This document shows positions 9,756 through 18,446 of a stretch of 64,000 nt of DNA, piece by piece. The stretch is from Acetobacter aceti. GTDB lineage: Bacteria; Pseudomonadota; Alphaproteobacteria; Acetobacterales; Acetobacteraceae. Each line of letters starts with the position of its first letter. Positions within the stretch are counted from its first letter, which is position 1. The DNA is taken from positions 2,852,501-2,916,500 of the forward strand of contig NZ_CP014692.1 in NCBI RefSeq assembly GCF_002005445.1, in the 5' to 3' direction. The translations under genes were made by a program, and so were the position numbers. Below the pieces are notes generated by a model. That model worked only from the letters and a program-made list of their open reading frames with translations, searched no databases and was not told where the DNA came from.

Positions 9756-10391
9756 TCAGTTTTTCTGAACACATCTCGCATATTCAATAGCTTCTTTGAT
9801 CGTATCCTTGTGTTTATCATACATAGATGTTCCATCCTGAAATTTTATTGATTTCAAATCGTCTATGTCCACCTGAAGTACTTCCATATATTTTCCTTCT
9901 TTTATCAATTTAGCCTGCTGTTTTCTATACTCTTCCGCTACCCGAGATGATCCCCAACTGGCAGTATCTTCATGGTCAGCTTTATCCATCTGGATGGCTG
10001 GCCCCTTTTCCCTTGTTGGGCCTCCTCCACTTTTACTCGCTGAATTCGCTGGCATATGGTGAGATTCCAGCTTCGTCGGATCCGTGTTTTCATCAGTTTT
10101 CTGGAACCTGTCCTTCCTGTTCTCGCGCTGCTTCGTCTCTCCGTGCCTTCCGCCCCGATAGTCTCCTTCACCCCGCCCAACAGCCCGGCCTGCAGCGCCA
10201 CCAACGACACCGCCGACTTTGCTGCCAATAGCGCCACCAACTCTCGCTCCAAATCCACCGGGCCGCTCATGACGCCCCCCTATGCACGGGCGCTTTGGCT
10301 GCCGCCTCCACCATCCGTGCTTGCCGGCTTCCTTCGGACACGGACGGAAACCACCATTCGCGTTCGCCGGCTTCCCCGAGACGGGCGGAAT
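9756..10391 (-). pseudogene. 5'-truncated SHH-signature nuclease toxin (Tox-SHH-like)
   Basis: On the minus strand one frame is open from 10391 to the stop at 9756, but no plausible start lies in the upstream part; the only ATG (10055) falls inside the toxin domain. The frame reads a glycine-zipper segment (G-A-R-V-G-G-A-I-G-S-K-V-G-G) and then L-E-S-H-H-M-P-A-N-S, G-P-A-I-Q-M-D-K-A-D-H and T-A-S-W-G-S-S, ending in a helical tail. This is the signature of HNH/endonuclease VII-type polymorphic toxins with an ESHH motif. The 5' end abuts a DUF4123 fragment. The catalytic region appears intact, but the trafficking N-terminus is lost. Confidence 0.68.
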
Positions 10392-10400
10392 CTACATCAT
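10310..10400 (-). pseudogene. DUF4123 adaptor gene fragment at module junction
   Basis: This stretch aligns with the intact DUF4123 gene near 12425-12500: both share the plus-strand words ACCATTCGCGTT and GCGGAATC/GATGGAATC, with several substitutions and small gaps. It forms the boundary between the truncated SHH toxin and the 3' flank of the second immunity gene. The downstream flank, through GATGCAGAAGTGAGGGGATT, is also present at 6300-6325. Confidence 0.55.
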
Positions 10401-10468
10401 CCCAGTTCCGGGGATGCAGAAGTGAGGGGATTATTCTCCACTACCCACTTCAGAATGCTGCCCCTTGT

Positions 10469-11158
10469 CTATTGAGCCCCGAGATCCCGCAGGACACGAA
10501 CTTTATGATTTTCGAGATCAATGTATCTCAGTTTAATCGGAGCAAGCTGGGAAACCATCCGGAAATAAGGAAGCGCCGGACGTTTATGCACCTCATCCAG
10601 AATTTCAAGACCACCAAGCTCACGGGCTGGAACAAAGCCGTAACATTCTCCGTATGCCAGAGGGCCGAGTTTCTTCAAAGCCCGTCTGAAAAGCGGAGCC
10701 GCCTTTTCTGTTCTTTCAGTATAGTCGTAGGTATCATCATCAATACCTGAAAGCTCCGCTGGAAGTTCTCTATTTGGCTGCAATATGGGAAAATTTGAAT
10801 TTAAGTGACTAGTGTAAGCAACTTTATTATATAACGACAAAGAGAGAAAATAATTTGTGTTATTCCAGATCAAAAGTTTTCCAAATGCGGAAAACCCTAT
10901 CAAGACAGATTCCTTCGGCGGGAAATCAGGATCACCATCAAGAATGAGACTGACAAGTTCCTGATATTTATCAGGTCGGCATAGCTGAAAATACCCATCA
11001 AGCCACAGGCCAGTCCCGCACTCTTTCCAGAAATCAAGCATCGTCTGCGGAACCCGGTCAGCATAAGCTGCCAGAACTTCCGTAGGCACCTGTTCTCCGC
11101 CAATAGGACGTCCAAACTCTTCCAGAACAAATTGAAAATCTTCTGATAATTCTATCAT
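10469..11158 (-). CDS. Tdi1/GAD-like T6SS immunity protein (copy 2)
   Basis: A 229-residue cytosolic protein with a GAD-like N-terminus and a DUF1851/Tdi1-type C-terminus, as in copy 1. Its ATG at 11158 overlaps the effector stop as ATGA, which fixes the start and implies translational coupling so that toxin is not made without antidote. By family precedent (Tdi1 with Tde1) it should bind and block the Ntox15 nuclease encoded immediately upstream. Compared with copy 1, the first ~100 and last ~80 residues are nearly identical while the middle (N-Y-F-L-S-L-S-L-Y to Y-D-Y-T) is divergent. Confidence 0.87.
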   Translation of the reverse strand: MIELSEDFQFVLEEFGRPIGGEQVPTEVLAAYADRVPQTMLDFWKECGTGLWLDGYFQLCRPDKYQELVSLILDGDPDFPPKESVLIGFSAFGKLLIWNNTNYFLSLSLYNKVAYTSHLNSNFPILQPNRELPAELSGIDDDTYDYTERTEKAAPLFRRALKKLGPLAYGECYGFVPARELGGLEILDEVHKRPALPYFRMVSQLAPIKLRYIDLENHKVRVLRDLGAQ

Positions 11159-11925
11159 GACACCCCGTCTCCCTCTTCGCAAACCTTCAGATGCACATCC
11201 ATCTTCTTCTTTCCCGCCTTCAATGCTTTTTTGACCGCATTGACCAATGCTTCCCGGCGTCGCCCCTTACTCCACGCACTGCCTACACGCCGGTTCGCTC
11301 CACGAGGGCGCATTGCCATGTGCTCAGCATCTTCCTCATGACCGCCGACAATCGAGTCCAGAATATGGGCAGCATCCAGTTTCTTCATCTGCTCAAGAGT
11401 TTCACTCTCTGCTTCCTGTTTGGCTATCTTGGGGTTAAGTCCTTGCTGTCGTTTTTCTCTCTCTAAAATTTTCTTTGTCTCATTGTAATATGCTTTCCTC
11501 GTCTCAGTTCTATCCTGAGCATCATTGTCCGGCCTGTATGACCCCGTATCATCCTTTCTGGCCTGTGCGTCGGCAAGACGCTCATCCATCTCCTCAGGCG
11601 ACTGATCGTTGATGAACTTTTGCTGCTCATCAAGCTCCTTCTGCGTTTCCGCCCGGTCATCCGGCCCGTTGCCACCGGGAAAACAGGGAATTTCTCCACA
11701 CTCGATGCAGGGCGTATCGGAGGCTTTATCCTTCAGGCTGGAGTCCGCCTGATGGTTGGCATGGTTTAACGCCGCAGACGTTGCAACAACAACACCAAGG
11801 GCAGCAGCCACAAGTATCCATTCAGCCGGCCCAAGCTCAGAAAAAGCAGCTCCTGCTACAGCAATACGAGCAGCAAGACCTTCTGCGAGCGCTGGAGACG
11901 CTATCGGAACGGCAGCAGCACTCAT
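11155..11925 (-). CDS. Ntox15-type T6SS DNase effector (Tde1-like)
   Basis: A 256-residue effector. Residues ~34-53 form a hydrophobic segment in the N-terminal region (prePAAR/transmembrane-like trafficking part), followed by a three-cysteine motif, C-I-E-C-G-E-I-P-C, at 73-81 and a charged helical linker. The C-terminal ~90 residues carry A-H-I-L-D-S with H187 and D190, the HxxD motif required for DNase activity in Tde1/Tde2, then G-G-H and the Arg-rich R-P-R-G-A-N-R-R-V-G-S-A-W. The start overlaps the DUF4123 stop by ATGA, and the stop overlaps the immunity start. Delivery is expected through the PAAR protein upstream. Confidence 0.85.
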   Translation of the reverse strand: MSAAAVPIASPALAEGLAARIAVAGAAFSELGPAEWILVAAALGVVVATSAALNHANHQADSSLKDKASDTPCIECGEIPCFPGGNGPDDRAETQKELDEQQKFINDQSPEEMDERLADAQARKDDTGSYRPDNDAQDRTETRKAYYNETKKILEREKRQQGLNPKIAKQEAESETLEQMKKLDAAHILDSIVGGHEEDAEHMAMRPRGANRRVGSAWSKGRRREALVNAVKKALKAGKKKMDVHLKVCEEGDGVS

Positions 11926-12809
11926 TGTCTCTCCAGCCCCTCGTTTCTACTTTGGGCCATCTCCTCCATAAATATTTTCAGAACAGAATCAGCCTTGTCG
12001 TTTTTTAACTCAATCACTCTCTCAATTGCTTTTTGCTTTGCAAACCGCCCCTCAGACATCAACTGAAGCCACGCCAGACGCCCCTGTCCGGCTTCAGTCT
12101 TCAGCCCCCATGCCTTCCCCACTTTTTCCGCCTCTTCCACGAAGCCTAATAACTCCGTGTCATCCATCTTTTTCGTCTGCTCCAGCGCGGTCTCCCGCAA
12201 ATATGCGACGATCTTGCGCCGGGATCGCAGGGTCATACCGTCCGTGATGGCATCCATCTGCTCCTTGGTGAAACTCAGTGGACCTTTTGCGGGCTCTGGC
12301 CAATCCATCCGACGTTTCGCTTCCAGCACGCCTTCCGGCACACTGACCACAAGAGACTGCGCCGGACCGAACATCCGCGCCCGCTGCGCCGGTGTCATCA
12401 CTGGCAGTGTCAAAACCACGGTCTTCGGATCAAAATGCCGGAAAACAACCATTCGCGTTTTCGGGCTTTTTCCGGGCGCGGATGGAATCCGCACCATCGT
12501 CAGACTGCGTAGATGCCTGTGGAATTCGTCCGCACCGCACGGCGCGTTCCAGAAAACAGAACCGTCCGGAACATCCCGCAAGGTCAAAAACGTCTCCAGC
12601 CGATCGCGCGGAACAATCGCCATAAATGGCCCGGCGCGGCCGACGTCTCCCGGCCTGCGATCGAGAAACAACGGACGGAAGGGAATCCGTTCATCTCTCA
12701 GAAAGCGGGGAAGATTGCTGAACCCGGCTCCGTCCATTGCAGCGAACACGGGCTGGTCGGGCCACAGGGCAATTTTGTCACGCAGCGTCGGAACAGCATC
12801 TCCAGTCAT
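11922..12809 (-). CDS. DUF4123 T6SS effector adaptor (Tap/Tec-like)
   Basis: A 295-residue cytosolic protein with a DUF4123 N-terminal region (F-A-A-M-D-G-A, then V-P-R-D-R-L-E-T-F-L and M-V-V-F-R-H-F-D-P). DUF4123 proteins load effectors onto VgrG or PAAR spikes. The C-terminal ~120 residues are helical and probably bind the effector. It overlaps PAAR upstream and effector downstream by ATGA, the standard layout of a PAAR-adaptor-effector cassette. Pieces of this gene are scattered at 6200-6300, 8600-8716 and 10310-10400. Confidence 0.87.
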   Translation of the reverse strand: MTGDAVPTLRDKIALWPDQPVFAAMDGAGFSNLPRFLRDERIPFRPLFLDRRPGDVGRAGPFMAIVPRDRLETFLTLRDVPDGSVFWNAPCGADEFHRHLRSLTMVRIPSAPGKSPKTRMVVFRHFDPKTVVLTLPVMTPAQRARMFGPAQSLVVSVPEGVLEAKRRMDWPEPAKGPLSFTKEQMDAITDGMTLRSRRKIVAYLRETALEQTKKMDDTELLGFVEEAEKVGKAWGLKTEAGQGRLAWLQLMSEGRFAKQKAIERVIELKNDKADSVLKIFMEEMAQSRNEGLERQ

Positions 12810-13165
12810 GACAGGTCGTAAAACGGCGTGTCCAGAGAGGACGCCTGTCGCGGACAGGGATCACCACCGCCCGTATCTCCGATGAAGACATTTCCGCTTC
12901 CGCCAATGATAACGCCGCCATGTTCGGTGCGGTCGCCCATTCGGGACGCTGGTTTTCCGTTGATAAAGACCGTGGCAGAACCCTCGCTGATTTTGTCTGG
13001 TGGCCCCTGACAGGTTGCCCTGTCACCCACACGGGCGGCGGGGCGACCATTGATGAACACATTCGGCGAACCAGTAACGACGGGACCGCCCACATGAGGC
13101 ATCTGCGCTGTCGTTTTCGGACAGGTGTGCATATCCGTCAGCCGTGCGGCGGGCTTTCCTGACAT
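12806..13165 (-). CDS. PAAR domain protein (T6SS spike tip)
   Basis: A 119-residue single-domain PAAR protein: S-G-K-P-A-A-R-L-T-D at the N-terminus, repeated V-F-I-N-G-R/K-P-A and G-D-R-T/A motifs, and the Cys/His positions expected for zinc at the tip. PAAR proteins cap the VgrG trimer and carry effectors. The start at 13165 is preceded by GGGAGAA, and the stop overlaps the adaptor start. No VgrG, Hcp or other T6SS structural gene is in the window, so the machine must be encoded elsewhere. Confidence 0.92.
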   Translation of the reverse strand: MSGKPAARLTDMHTCPKTTAQMPHVGGPVVTGSPNVFINGRPAARVGDRATCQGPPDKISEGSATVFINGKPASRMGDRTEHGGVIIGGSGNVFIGDTGGGDPCPRQASSLDTPFYDLS

Positions 13166-13189
13166 TCCCGTTTTCTCCCGGTCTGGTGA

Positions 13190-13624
13190 TCAGACGTTTT
13201 CACCAGTCTTATCTGGATGAAATCCTTTGATAAATCCATTCAGGGCGTCAAGCTGGCTTTGCGTAAACATACCCTGAGCCAGCGCGGCCATGACCAGAAC
13301 AGTCTTTCCGGCCAGCAGGTAAAGCCGCCTTTCATCTGCACGGCTATCAGCGCTTTCCAGCGTCCCGGCAGTGATGAAACCTTCAACTCCTTCATGGAGG
13401 TATGGTTTCTTCCACGACAGGGCGTAGCCCTCTCCATTGGTCTCACGTGTAGTAATTGCTTCAGACACATAGTCCGTCAGCCCGCTTCCGTCAGGCAAGG
13501 GGGAGCGCGTGACGACAATGCTGAAAACCTGTCCTTCATCTGGCGTCAGGGTGAAGGCAAGAACACTGTGATCTTGTGTTCCTTCGGGAAGATCGAGGCT
13601 GAACCCTGGAATGCGATAAGTCAT
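13190..13624 (-). CDS. DUF1795/DcrB-like Eag-type T6SS chaperone
   Basis: A 144-residue protein of the DcrB/DUF1795 family: M-T-Y-R-I-P-G-F-S-L-D-L-P-E-G at the start and a C-terminal helix (F-T-Q-S-Q-L-D-A-L-N-G-F). In T6SS loci these proteins (EagR, EagT6) shield the hydrophobic N-terminal segments of effectors before loading. It sits 24 bases upstream of the PAAR gene and is first in the module. The ATG at 13624 is preceded by AAGGA; an upstream in-frame extension to 13678 lacks the family pattern. The effector's hydrophobic segment at residues 34-53 fits as client. Confidence 0.82.
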   Translation of the reverse strand: MTYRIPGFSLDLPEGTQDHSVLAFTLTPDEGQVFSIVVTRSPLPDGSGLTDYVSEAITTRETNGEGYALSWKKPYLHEGVEGFITAGTLESADSRADERRLYLLAGKTVLVMAALAQGMFTQSQLDALNGFIKGFHPDKTGENV

Positions 13625-13730
13625 CCCGTCACATTCCTTGTTGCGCTGACCGGTCTCCCGTGCAGGACCGGATCGCAAACCCGCAGAAGATCAGATCTGT
13701 TTGACTGTATTCCATTAAGATGGATTACAG

Positions 13731-13762
13731 AAAAAAAGGGAGCAGAGACAGGCCCTACTCCC
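13731..13762 (-). terminator. Rho-independent terminator of the aldehyde dehydrogenase operon
   Basis: An 8-bp stem (13738-13745 with 13755-13762, including one G-T pair) with a 9-base loop is followed on the minus strand by seven T residues. It lies 20 bases past the large-subunit stop. Confidence 0.82.
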
Positions 13763-13782
13763 CTTCACAGCACGATCTGAGA

Positions 13783-16110
13783 TCAGGCCGAGCCTTTTTC
13801 CTTCAGCGCCGCCAGCACGTCTTCCGGACGGACAGGCATATGCCGCAGGCGGACACCCACCGCATTGAAGATGGCGTTGCCGATGGCCGCGCCAATGGTG
13901 GTCACGCCCGGCTCTCCGAGACCCATGGGCTTTTCCGTGCTTTCGACAAACTCGATGTCCATCTCCGGCACGTCCGGCATCCGCAGCGGCGTGTAGGTGT
14001 CGAGATTTCGATCACGGCAGACGCCGTTCTCGATCTCGCTGCCTTCACTTAGCGCCATGCTGAGGCCCCAGAGCGCCCCGCCTTCCGTCTGCGCCAGCGC
14101 GCCGTCCGGATCGACGATGGTTCCGGCATCCAGCACCAGCCAGATCTTCTCACAGGTGACGACACCCGTTGCCCGATCCACATGCACCCGCACCGCACCG
14201 GCGGTCCAGGTCGGCATGCCGCGTTCCTGACCGAAGGTGGTCGCCATGCCCAGCGCCGTGTCTTTCGGGAGCGGCTTGCCCCAGCCAGCCTTCTCGGCCA
14301 GCCGTTTCACAACAGCTGCCTGACGCAGTGCGCCACCGTTGGAATCCGGAGCCTGACCCTTGTTGCGTCCGTCCGGCCCATTGCCGTTCAGCAGTTCCAG
14401 ACGGAGCGCGACCGGATCTTTACCAAGGGCATGGGCCACTTCATCGATAAAGCTTTCCTGCGCCCAAGGCGTCCAGCCCGCGCTCACTGAACGCAGCCAG
14501 CCGGGACGGAAGGTTTCCTTCGCAAGATCGTTGCTGATTGCACGGACGCGCATGGCGCCGAAATCGTACCAGCTATCCGCACCCGCAATGGCGAACTGAT
14601 CGTAAGGCTTGCCGTCCACGCCCTTTTCCATGAACGCACTGGCCATCACTTCGGTCGGCCAGCCTGCCGTCGCATGATGTTCGAATCCGACGACGGTGTT
14701 TTTCTCGTCCAGCGCCACACGCACTTTCTGCACGGACGGCGAGCGGATTGAGTCGAACTGCATGTCATCGGAGCGCGTCAGGATCAGCTTCACCGGCTTG
14801 CCGCCAATGGCCTTGGAGGCCAGCGCCGTCGGAACTGCATAGTCACCGTTCAGACGACGACCGAAACCGCCTCCGAGCAGATAGCTGACCATCTTCACTC
14901 TGGCTTCAGGCACGCCGAGCGCCTTGGCGATGACCGGCAGGAACAGGGTCTGCCACTGGTTACCGCAGTGAATTTCCCATGTGCCGTCCTTCAGCCGGGC
15001 GATCGCGTTCATCGGCTCAAGCTGATAGTGCATCACCGAAGCGCAGGTATATTCCTGCTCCAGCACGCGCTTCGCGCCCTTGAACGCCTCATCGACGCCT
15101 TTGTCGTTGAAGATCATGGTGCCGACATCGGATTTGCCGATCAGCTCGCGTCCGCGATCCTGAATCTGCTTTTCCGTGACGTTCGCGGTCCTGCCCGGCG
15201 TCCACTCGACTTTCAGCAGGTCCGTGGCGCGGATGGCGGCCGGATAGCTTTTCGCCAGCACGACAACCCAGCCCGGAACCGTCTCGCTGGGATCGTCCAG
15301 CGTGATATAACGGATATAACCCGGAACCTTCTTCGCCTCGGTGTCATCTACCGAGACAACCTTGGAGCCGTAGCGGGTCGGCGGCATCTTCGGACGGCCA
15401 TAGACCATGCCGTCGATTTTCGCGTCGATACCGTAGATCGCCGTGCCGTTGGTCTTGGACGGAATGTCCAGAGACTTCACCGGCTTGCCGATCAGGCGAC
15501 GCTCCGAAGCCGGCTTGAGCGGTAGAGCCTTCATCTGGTCAGGCGTGAAACTGCGTGTCGGCTTCGCTTTGGCGACGATGTCACCAAAGCTGATGGAGAA
15601 CGAGCCACCAATCACATGACCATTCCGGGCATGGCAGGAAGAGGCTGGAATCCCCAGCAGCTTCGCGCCTTCCTCGACCAGAATGGTCCGGGCGGCAGCG
15701 CCGGCCTGACGGAACACGTCCCATGTCATCCAGACAGACCATGAGCCACCCGTGACCATCAGGCCCCATTTCGGGTCCGTGTCCACATAGGTGATCTTCA
15801 CCTTGTCCCAGTCGGCTTCCATTTCGTCAGCGATGATCCGGGCGAGCGCCGTGCCGATATGCTGGCCCATTTCCGCGCGGATGATGTTGACGTTGATCGT
15901 CCCGTCCGGCGCGACCGAGCACCAGATGTTGGGCTCGAACTCCGGCGGCGGCAGGGGCGCGCCGAGCGGATAGGTCTGCGCGGCCTGCGACTCACGGGCG
16001 AAACCGAACAGGAAGGAACTGCCGACGGCAGCGGAGAGGAAGCCACGCCGGGACAGGCCGCGCCCTGCGGCCCGGTCCTGCTGGGCGGCAATGCGTTCGA
16101 GCTTACCCAT
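13783..16110 (-). CDS. aldH: Membrane-bound aldehyde dehydrogenase, molybdopterin large subunit
   Basis: A 775-residue xanthine-dehydrogenase-family large subunit (isoquinoline 1-oxidoreductase beta type). The N-terminus has a twin-arginine signal, S-R-R-G-F-L at ~20-25 followed by a hydrophobic stretch and A-R-E-S-Q-A, so the folded cofactor-bearing protein is exported by Tat. Conserved cofactor-domain features include G-G-G-F-G-R-R and the C-terminal G-E-P-G-V segment with its Glu. In acetic acid bacteria this subunit oxidises acetaldehyde to acetate in the periplasm, passing electrons through the 2Fe-2S subunit to cytochrome c and ubiquinone. It overlaps the upstream 2Fe-2S gene by 8 bases and is last in the operon. 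Letters F, G and H follow gene order in published aldFGH operons; exact letter use varies. Confidence 0.85.
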   Translation of the reverse strand: MGKLERIAAQQDRAAGRGLSRRGFLSAAVGSSFLFGFARESQAAQTYPLGAPLPPPEFEPNIWCSVAPDGTINVNIIRAEMGQHIGTALARIIADEMEADWDKVKITYVDTDPKWGLMVTGGSWSVWMTWDVFRQAGAAARTILVEEGAKLLGIPASSCHARNGHVIGGSFSISFGDIVAKAKPTRSFTPDQMKALPLKPASERRLIGKPVKSLDIPSKTNGTAIYGIDAKIDGMVYGRPKMPPTRYGSKVVSVDDTEAKKVPGYIRYITLDDPSETVPGWVVVLAKSYPAAIRATDLLKVEWTPGRTANVTEKQIQDRGRELIGKSDVGTMIFNDKGVDEAFKGAKRVLEQEYTCASVMHYQLEPMNAIARLKDGTWEIHCGNQWQTLFLPVIAKALGVPEARVKMVSYLLGGGFGRRLNGDYAVPTALASKAIGGKPVKLILTRSDDMQFDSIRSPSVQKVRVALDEKNTVVGFEHHATAGWPTEVMASAFMEKGVDGKPYDQFAIAGADSWYDFGAMRVRAISNDLAKETFRPGWLRSVSAGWTPWAQESFIDEVAHALGKDPVALRLELLNGNGPDGRNKGQAPDSNGGALRQAAVVKRLAEKAGWGKPLPKDTALGMATTFGQERGMPTWTAGAVRVHVDRATGVVTCEKIWLVLDAGTIVDPDGALAQTEGGALWGLSMALSEGSEIENGVCRDRNLDTYTPLRMPDVPEMDIEFVESTEKPMGLGEPGVTTIGAAIGNAIFNAVGVRLRHMPVRPEDVLAALKEKGSA

Positions 16111-16591
16111 TGGAGTGATCTCCCTCCGTCTTCGCCGACTTCATGGCGGCGGCGGCTTCCTTGATGGCCTTGCGGATACGGATATAGGTCATGCAGCGGC
16201 AGAGGCTGCCGCCCATGACGCCGTCGATATCCTCATCCGTCGGATCGGGATAATCGCGCAGCAGGCTGGCGGCCTGCATGATCTGTCCCGACTGGCAGTA
16301 ACCGCACTGCGGTACCTGAATCTCCTGCCACGCTTCCTGAAGCGGATGACGACCTTCCGGGTCCAGCCCTTCGATCGTGGTGACATCCGCGCCTTCGATG
16401 GCGGAGACTGGCGTCACGCAGGAACGGGTCGCCCGTCCGCCGACATGCACGGTGCAGGCGCCGCACTGGCCGACGCCGCAACCGAACTTCGTGCCTGTCA
16501 GCCCGAGATCGTCCCGCAGAGCCCACAGCAGAGGGGTGTCTTCCGGCACGTCGAGCGAGACGTCACGGCCATTGAGTTTGAATTTGATCAT
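16103..16591 (-). CDS. aldG: Aldehyde dehydrogenase 2Fe-2S subunit
   Basis: A 162-residue protein with two 2Fe-2S clusters. The plant-ferredoxin-type cluster uses Cys38, 43, 46 and 58 ([10 protein letters not shown]); the second uses Cys96, 99, 131 and 133 (C-G-Y-C and C-R-C). It has no signal peptide of its own and presumably travels with the Tat-targeted large subunit. It relays electrons from molybdopterin to the cytochrome c subunit. It sits between the other two subunit genes, 33 bases after the cytochrome stop. Confidence 0.9.
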   Translation of the reverse strand: MIKFKLNGRDVSLDVPEDTPLLWALRDDLGLTGTKFGCGVGQCGACTVHVGGRATRSCVTPVSAIEGADVTTIEGLDPEGRHPLQEAWQEIQVPQCGYCQSGQIMQAASLLRDYPDPTDEDIDGVMGGSLCRCMTYIRIRKAIKEAAAAMKSAKTEGDHSNG

Positions 16592-16624
16592 GATACGGCT
16601 CCGTGATCCCAGCTCATCCGAGGC

Positions 16625-17959
16625 TCAGTGCGAGGAATTGACTGGTGGTTCCACCAGCTTGCGGGCGTCAGCAGCTTTCTTCTCCAGATCCGTCCATGGT
16701 GGCAGGGTCGTGCGCGTGCGGCGCAGATAGGCGGCGATACGCGCCATGTCGTGGTCGCTGAGCGCATTGTAGAAACTCGGCATCGCGACGCCGCTCTGGC
16801 CTTCCTTCGCCGTCAGGCCACGCAGCATGACAAGGTAAAGGTTGGTCGGCTCTTTCAGCCACAGCGCATTGTTGAGCGCGAGTTCAGGGCGTCCGAGAAC
16901 CGGCGCGGGCGCCGCGTTGTAATGGCAGGCTCCGCAGGCGCCCTGATAGAGACGCGCGTCCGGGTCCGTGCTGAAACCGACAAGATCCTTCTTCGAGTCC
17001 GTCATGGCCTGCGCAATGGCCGCCTTGTCACCGGACACACGCTCGGCCGCATGGGCCTTGTCCGCGAAATAATAGGCAATGGCGTGAACATCCGATTCCG
17101 GAACGGTCGCAAGGAAGTCATGCGCGACAGGCGACATCGGGCCGCCAGCCGGACCGTGCAGCGGCGCAACGCCGTTACGGAGATACTGATACAGCTCGTC
17201 TTCGGTCCAGACGACAGGCGTCGGGTTGTTCTGGTTCAGCGGCGGAGCAATCCAGCCATCAACCACACCACCGTCATATTCCTGACCCGGCACCTTTTCC
17301 GCACCGGCAAGATTGCGGGGCGTATGACAGGCGCCACAATGGGCTGCGCCTTCGGCCAGATAGGCGCCGCGATTCCATTCCGCATTGTGGTTGGGGTCCG
17401 GCTTGTAACGACCGGGCGTGAAGAACAGCATTTTCCAGCCTGCAAGACCCAGACGGGGCGCGATGCTCAGCGGAAAGCCATTCGTGCGGTGGGTCATATG
17501 CACCGCCGGGCGGGTCATGATCCACGCATAAAGGTCCGAGATGTCCTCGTCGCTCATCTTGGTGAAATGGTCATAAACGAACGCAGGCAGCAGATGGGAG
17601 CCGTCACGGGACACGCCATACTGGAGCGCACGGCGGAGGGCTGCTTCCGACCAGTTGCCGATGCCCGTCTCCGGATCCGGCGTGATGTTGGAAGAGAAGA
17701 TGTCGCCGAACGGCGTCTCCATCTTGTAATCGCCGGCCAGCGTCGGACCGCCGCCATTATCCTGACGGGTATGACATTCAACACAGTAGCTCTCAGCCGC
17801 GACAATGCGACCGCGCTCAATCTTTTCCGCTGAAAACTGTCCCGGCTGCACAGGGGCGATCTTGGGAATGGCTGGCCACCAGGCGTACCAAAGAAACCCT
17901 GCTCCGGCGATAGCACCGACGCCCGCAACGCCTGCAAGTATGCGTTTGATCACTCTCAA
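16625..17959 (-). CDS. aldF: Aldehyde dehydrogenase triheme cytochrome c subunit
   Basis: A 444-residue protein with an N-terminal membrane anchor or signal (residues ~5-30, R-I-L-A-G-V-A-G-V-G then W-Y-A-W-W-P) and three CxxCH heme c sites: C-V-E-C-H near 59-63, C-G-A-C-H near 207 and C-G-A-C-H near 340. It anchors the dehydrogenase to the periplasmic face of the membrane and passes electrons to the ubiquinone pool. It is the first gene of the operon; the promoter must lie in 17960-18200 but I cannot pick one out. Confidence 0.9.
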   Translation of the reverse strand: MRVIKRILAGVAGVGAIAGAGFLWYAWWPAIPKIAPVQPGQFSAEKIERGRIVAAESYCVECHTRQDNGGGPTLAGDYKMETPFGDIFSSNITPDPETGIGNWSEAALRRALQYGVSRDGSHLLPAFVYDHFTKMSDEDISDLYAWIMTRPAVHMTHRTNGFPLSIAPRLGLAGWKMLFFTPGRYKPDPNHNAEWNRGAYLAEGAAHCGACHTPRNLAGAEKVPGQEYDGGVVDGWIAPPLNQNNPTPVVWTEDELYQYLRNGVAPLHGPAGGPMSPVAHDFLATVPESDVHAIAYYFADKAHAAERVSGDKAAIAQAMTDSKKDLVGFSTDPDARLYQGACGACHYNAAPAPVLGRPELALNNALWLKEPTNLYLVMLRGLTAKEGQSGVAMPSFYNALSDHDMARIAAYLRRTRTTLPPWTDLEKKAADARKLVEPPVNSSH

Positions 17960-18396
17960 CCCTCACTGCCGGAAAACCGACCGTCTTTCACAATGGAAAG
18001 CGACACGCATCCGCCACGAAAACTCTGTTCAGGCATTTGTGTCACTCTGCGCCATCTTTTAATAGAGGCATAAATCCGAGTGTGGAACCTCAAAACAGGA
18101 ATATGATCTATGTCATGGCAGAATTTTTAATACCGAAACGGCGTAATGACCTTTTAAGGCACCCGGAAGTGAACAAATCGTCTATATCCATATGAATATA
18201 GATGTATCATTACTATCTTGACGGCCCTCGAATATTCATTTCCTGCACCTTCACCGGGCCTGAGCGGCAGGATGAGGCCAAAATGCCCGTGGCGCGCGGA
18301 TAATATGGATAAAAGACTTGAAAGACAGGGCGCTGTTCTGTATGAGCGCCTTTCCTTCACGCGTCCGGGCCTGTGGGGCATGCCCGGCCGTGCTTT
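17960..18396. other. Divergent intergenic region, aldF / rpmI
   Basis: No gene is supported here. The region must hold the promoters of the aldehyde dehydrogenase operon (leftward) and of rpmI-rplT (rightward). It is locally AT-rich between 18050 and 18240. A TTGAC at 18217 is a possible -35 element, but no good -10 follows at the right spacing. Confidence 0.5.
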
Positions 18397-18426
18397 GCTG
18401 TTTTCTTTCTTCGGAAGGAAAGCAGC
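18397..18426 (+). promoter_or_regulatory. Long hairpin with UUCG tetraloop in the rpmI-rplT leader
   Basis: A 13-bp stem (18397-18409 with 18414-18426, two G-U pairs) is closed by a UUCG tetraloop (18410-18413). It ends 8 bases before the rpmI ribosome binding site AAGGAG (18435-18440). There is no following T-run, so it is not an intrinsic terminator. Its place fits an autoregulatory leader bound by ribosomal protein L20, which represses this operon in other bacteria; that role here is inference. Confidence 0.6.
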
Positions 18427-18446
18427 CTTACGTCAAGGAGACTGAA

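Noticed and set aside
9938..10270. 110-codon minus-strand frame beginning M-S-G-P-V-D-L-E-R
   Set aside because: It overlaps the frame that carries the glycine zipper and the ESHH toxin motif. Its sequence has no matching pattern downstream, so I take the other frame as the real one.
16628..17833. 401-codon open frame opposite the cytochrome c subunit
   Set aside because: The minus strand carries three CxxCH motifs in order; the plus frame is a shadow.
18318..18446. N-terminal extension of L35 from the ATG at 18318
   Set aside because: L35 begins M-P-K-M-K-T-K at 18447 after a good ribosome binding site, and the extension would translate the leader hairpin.
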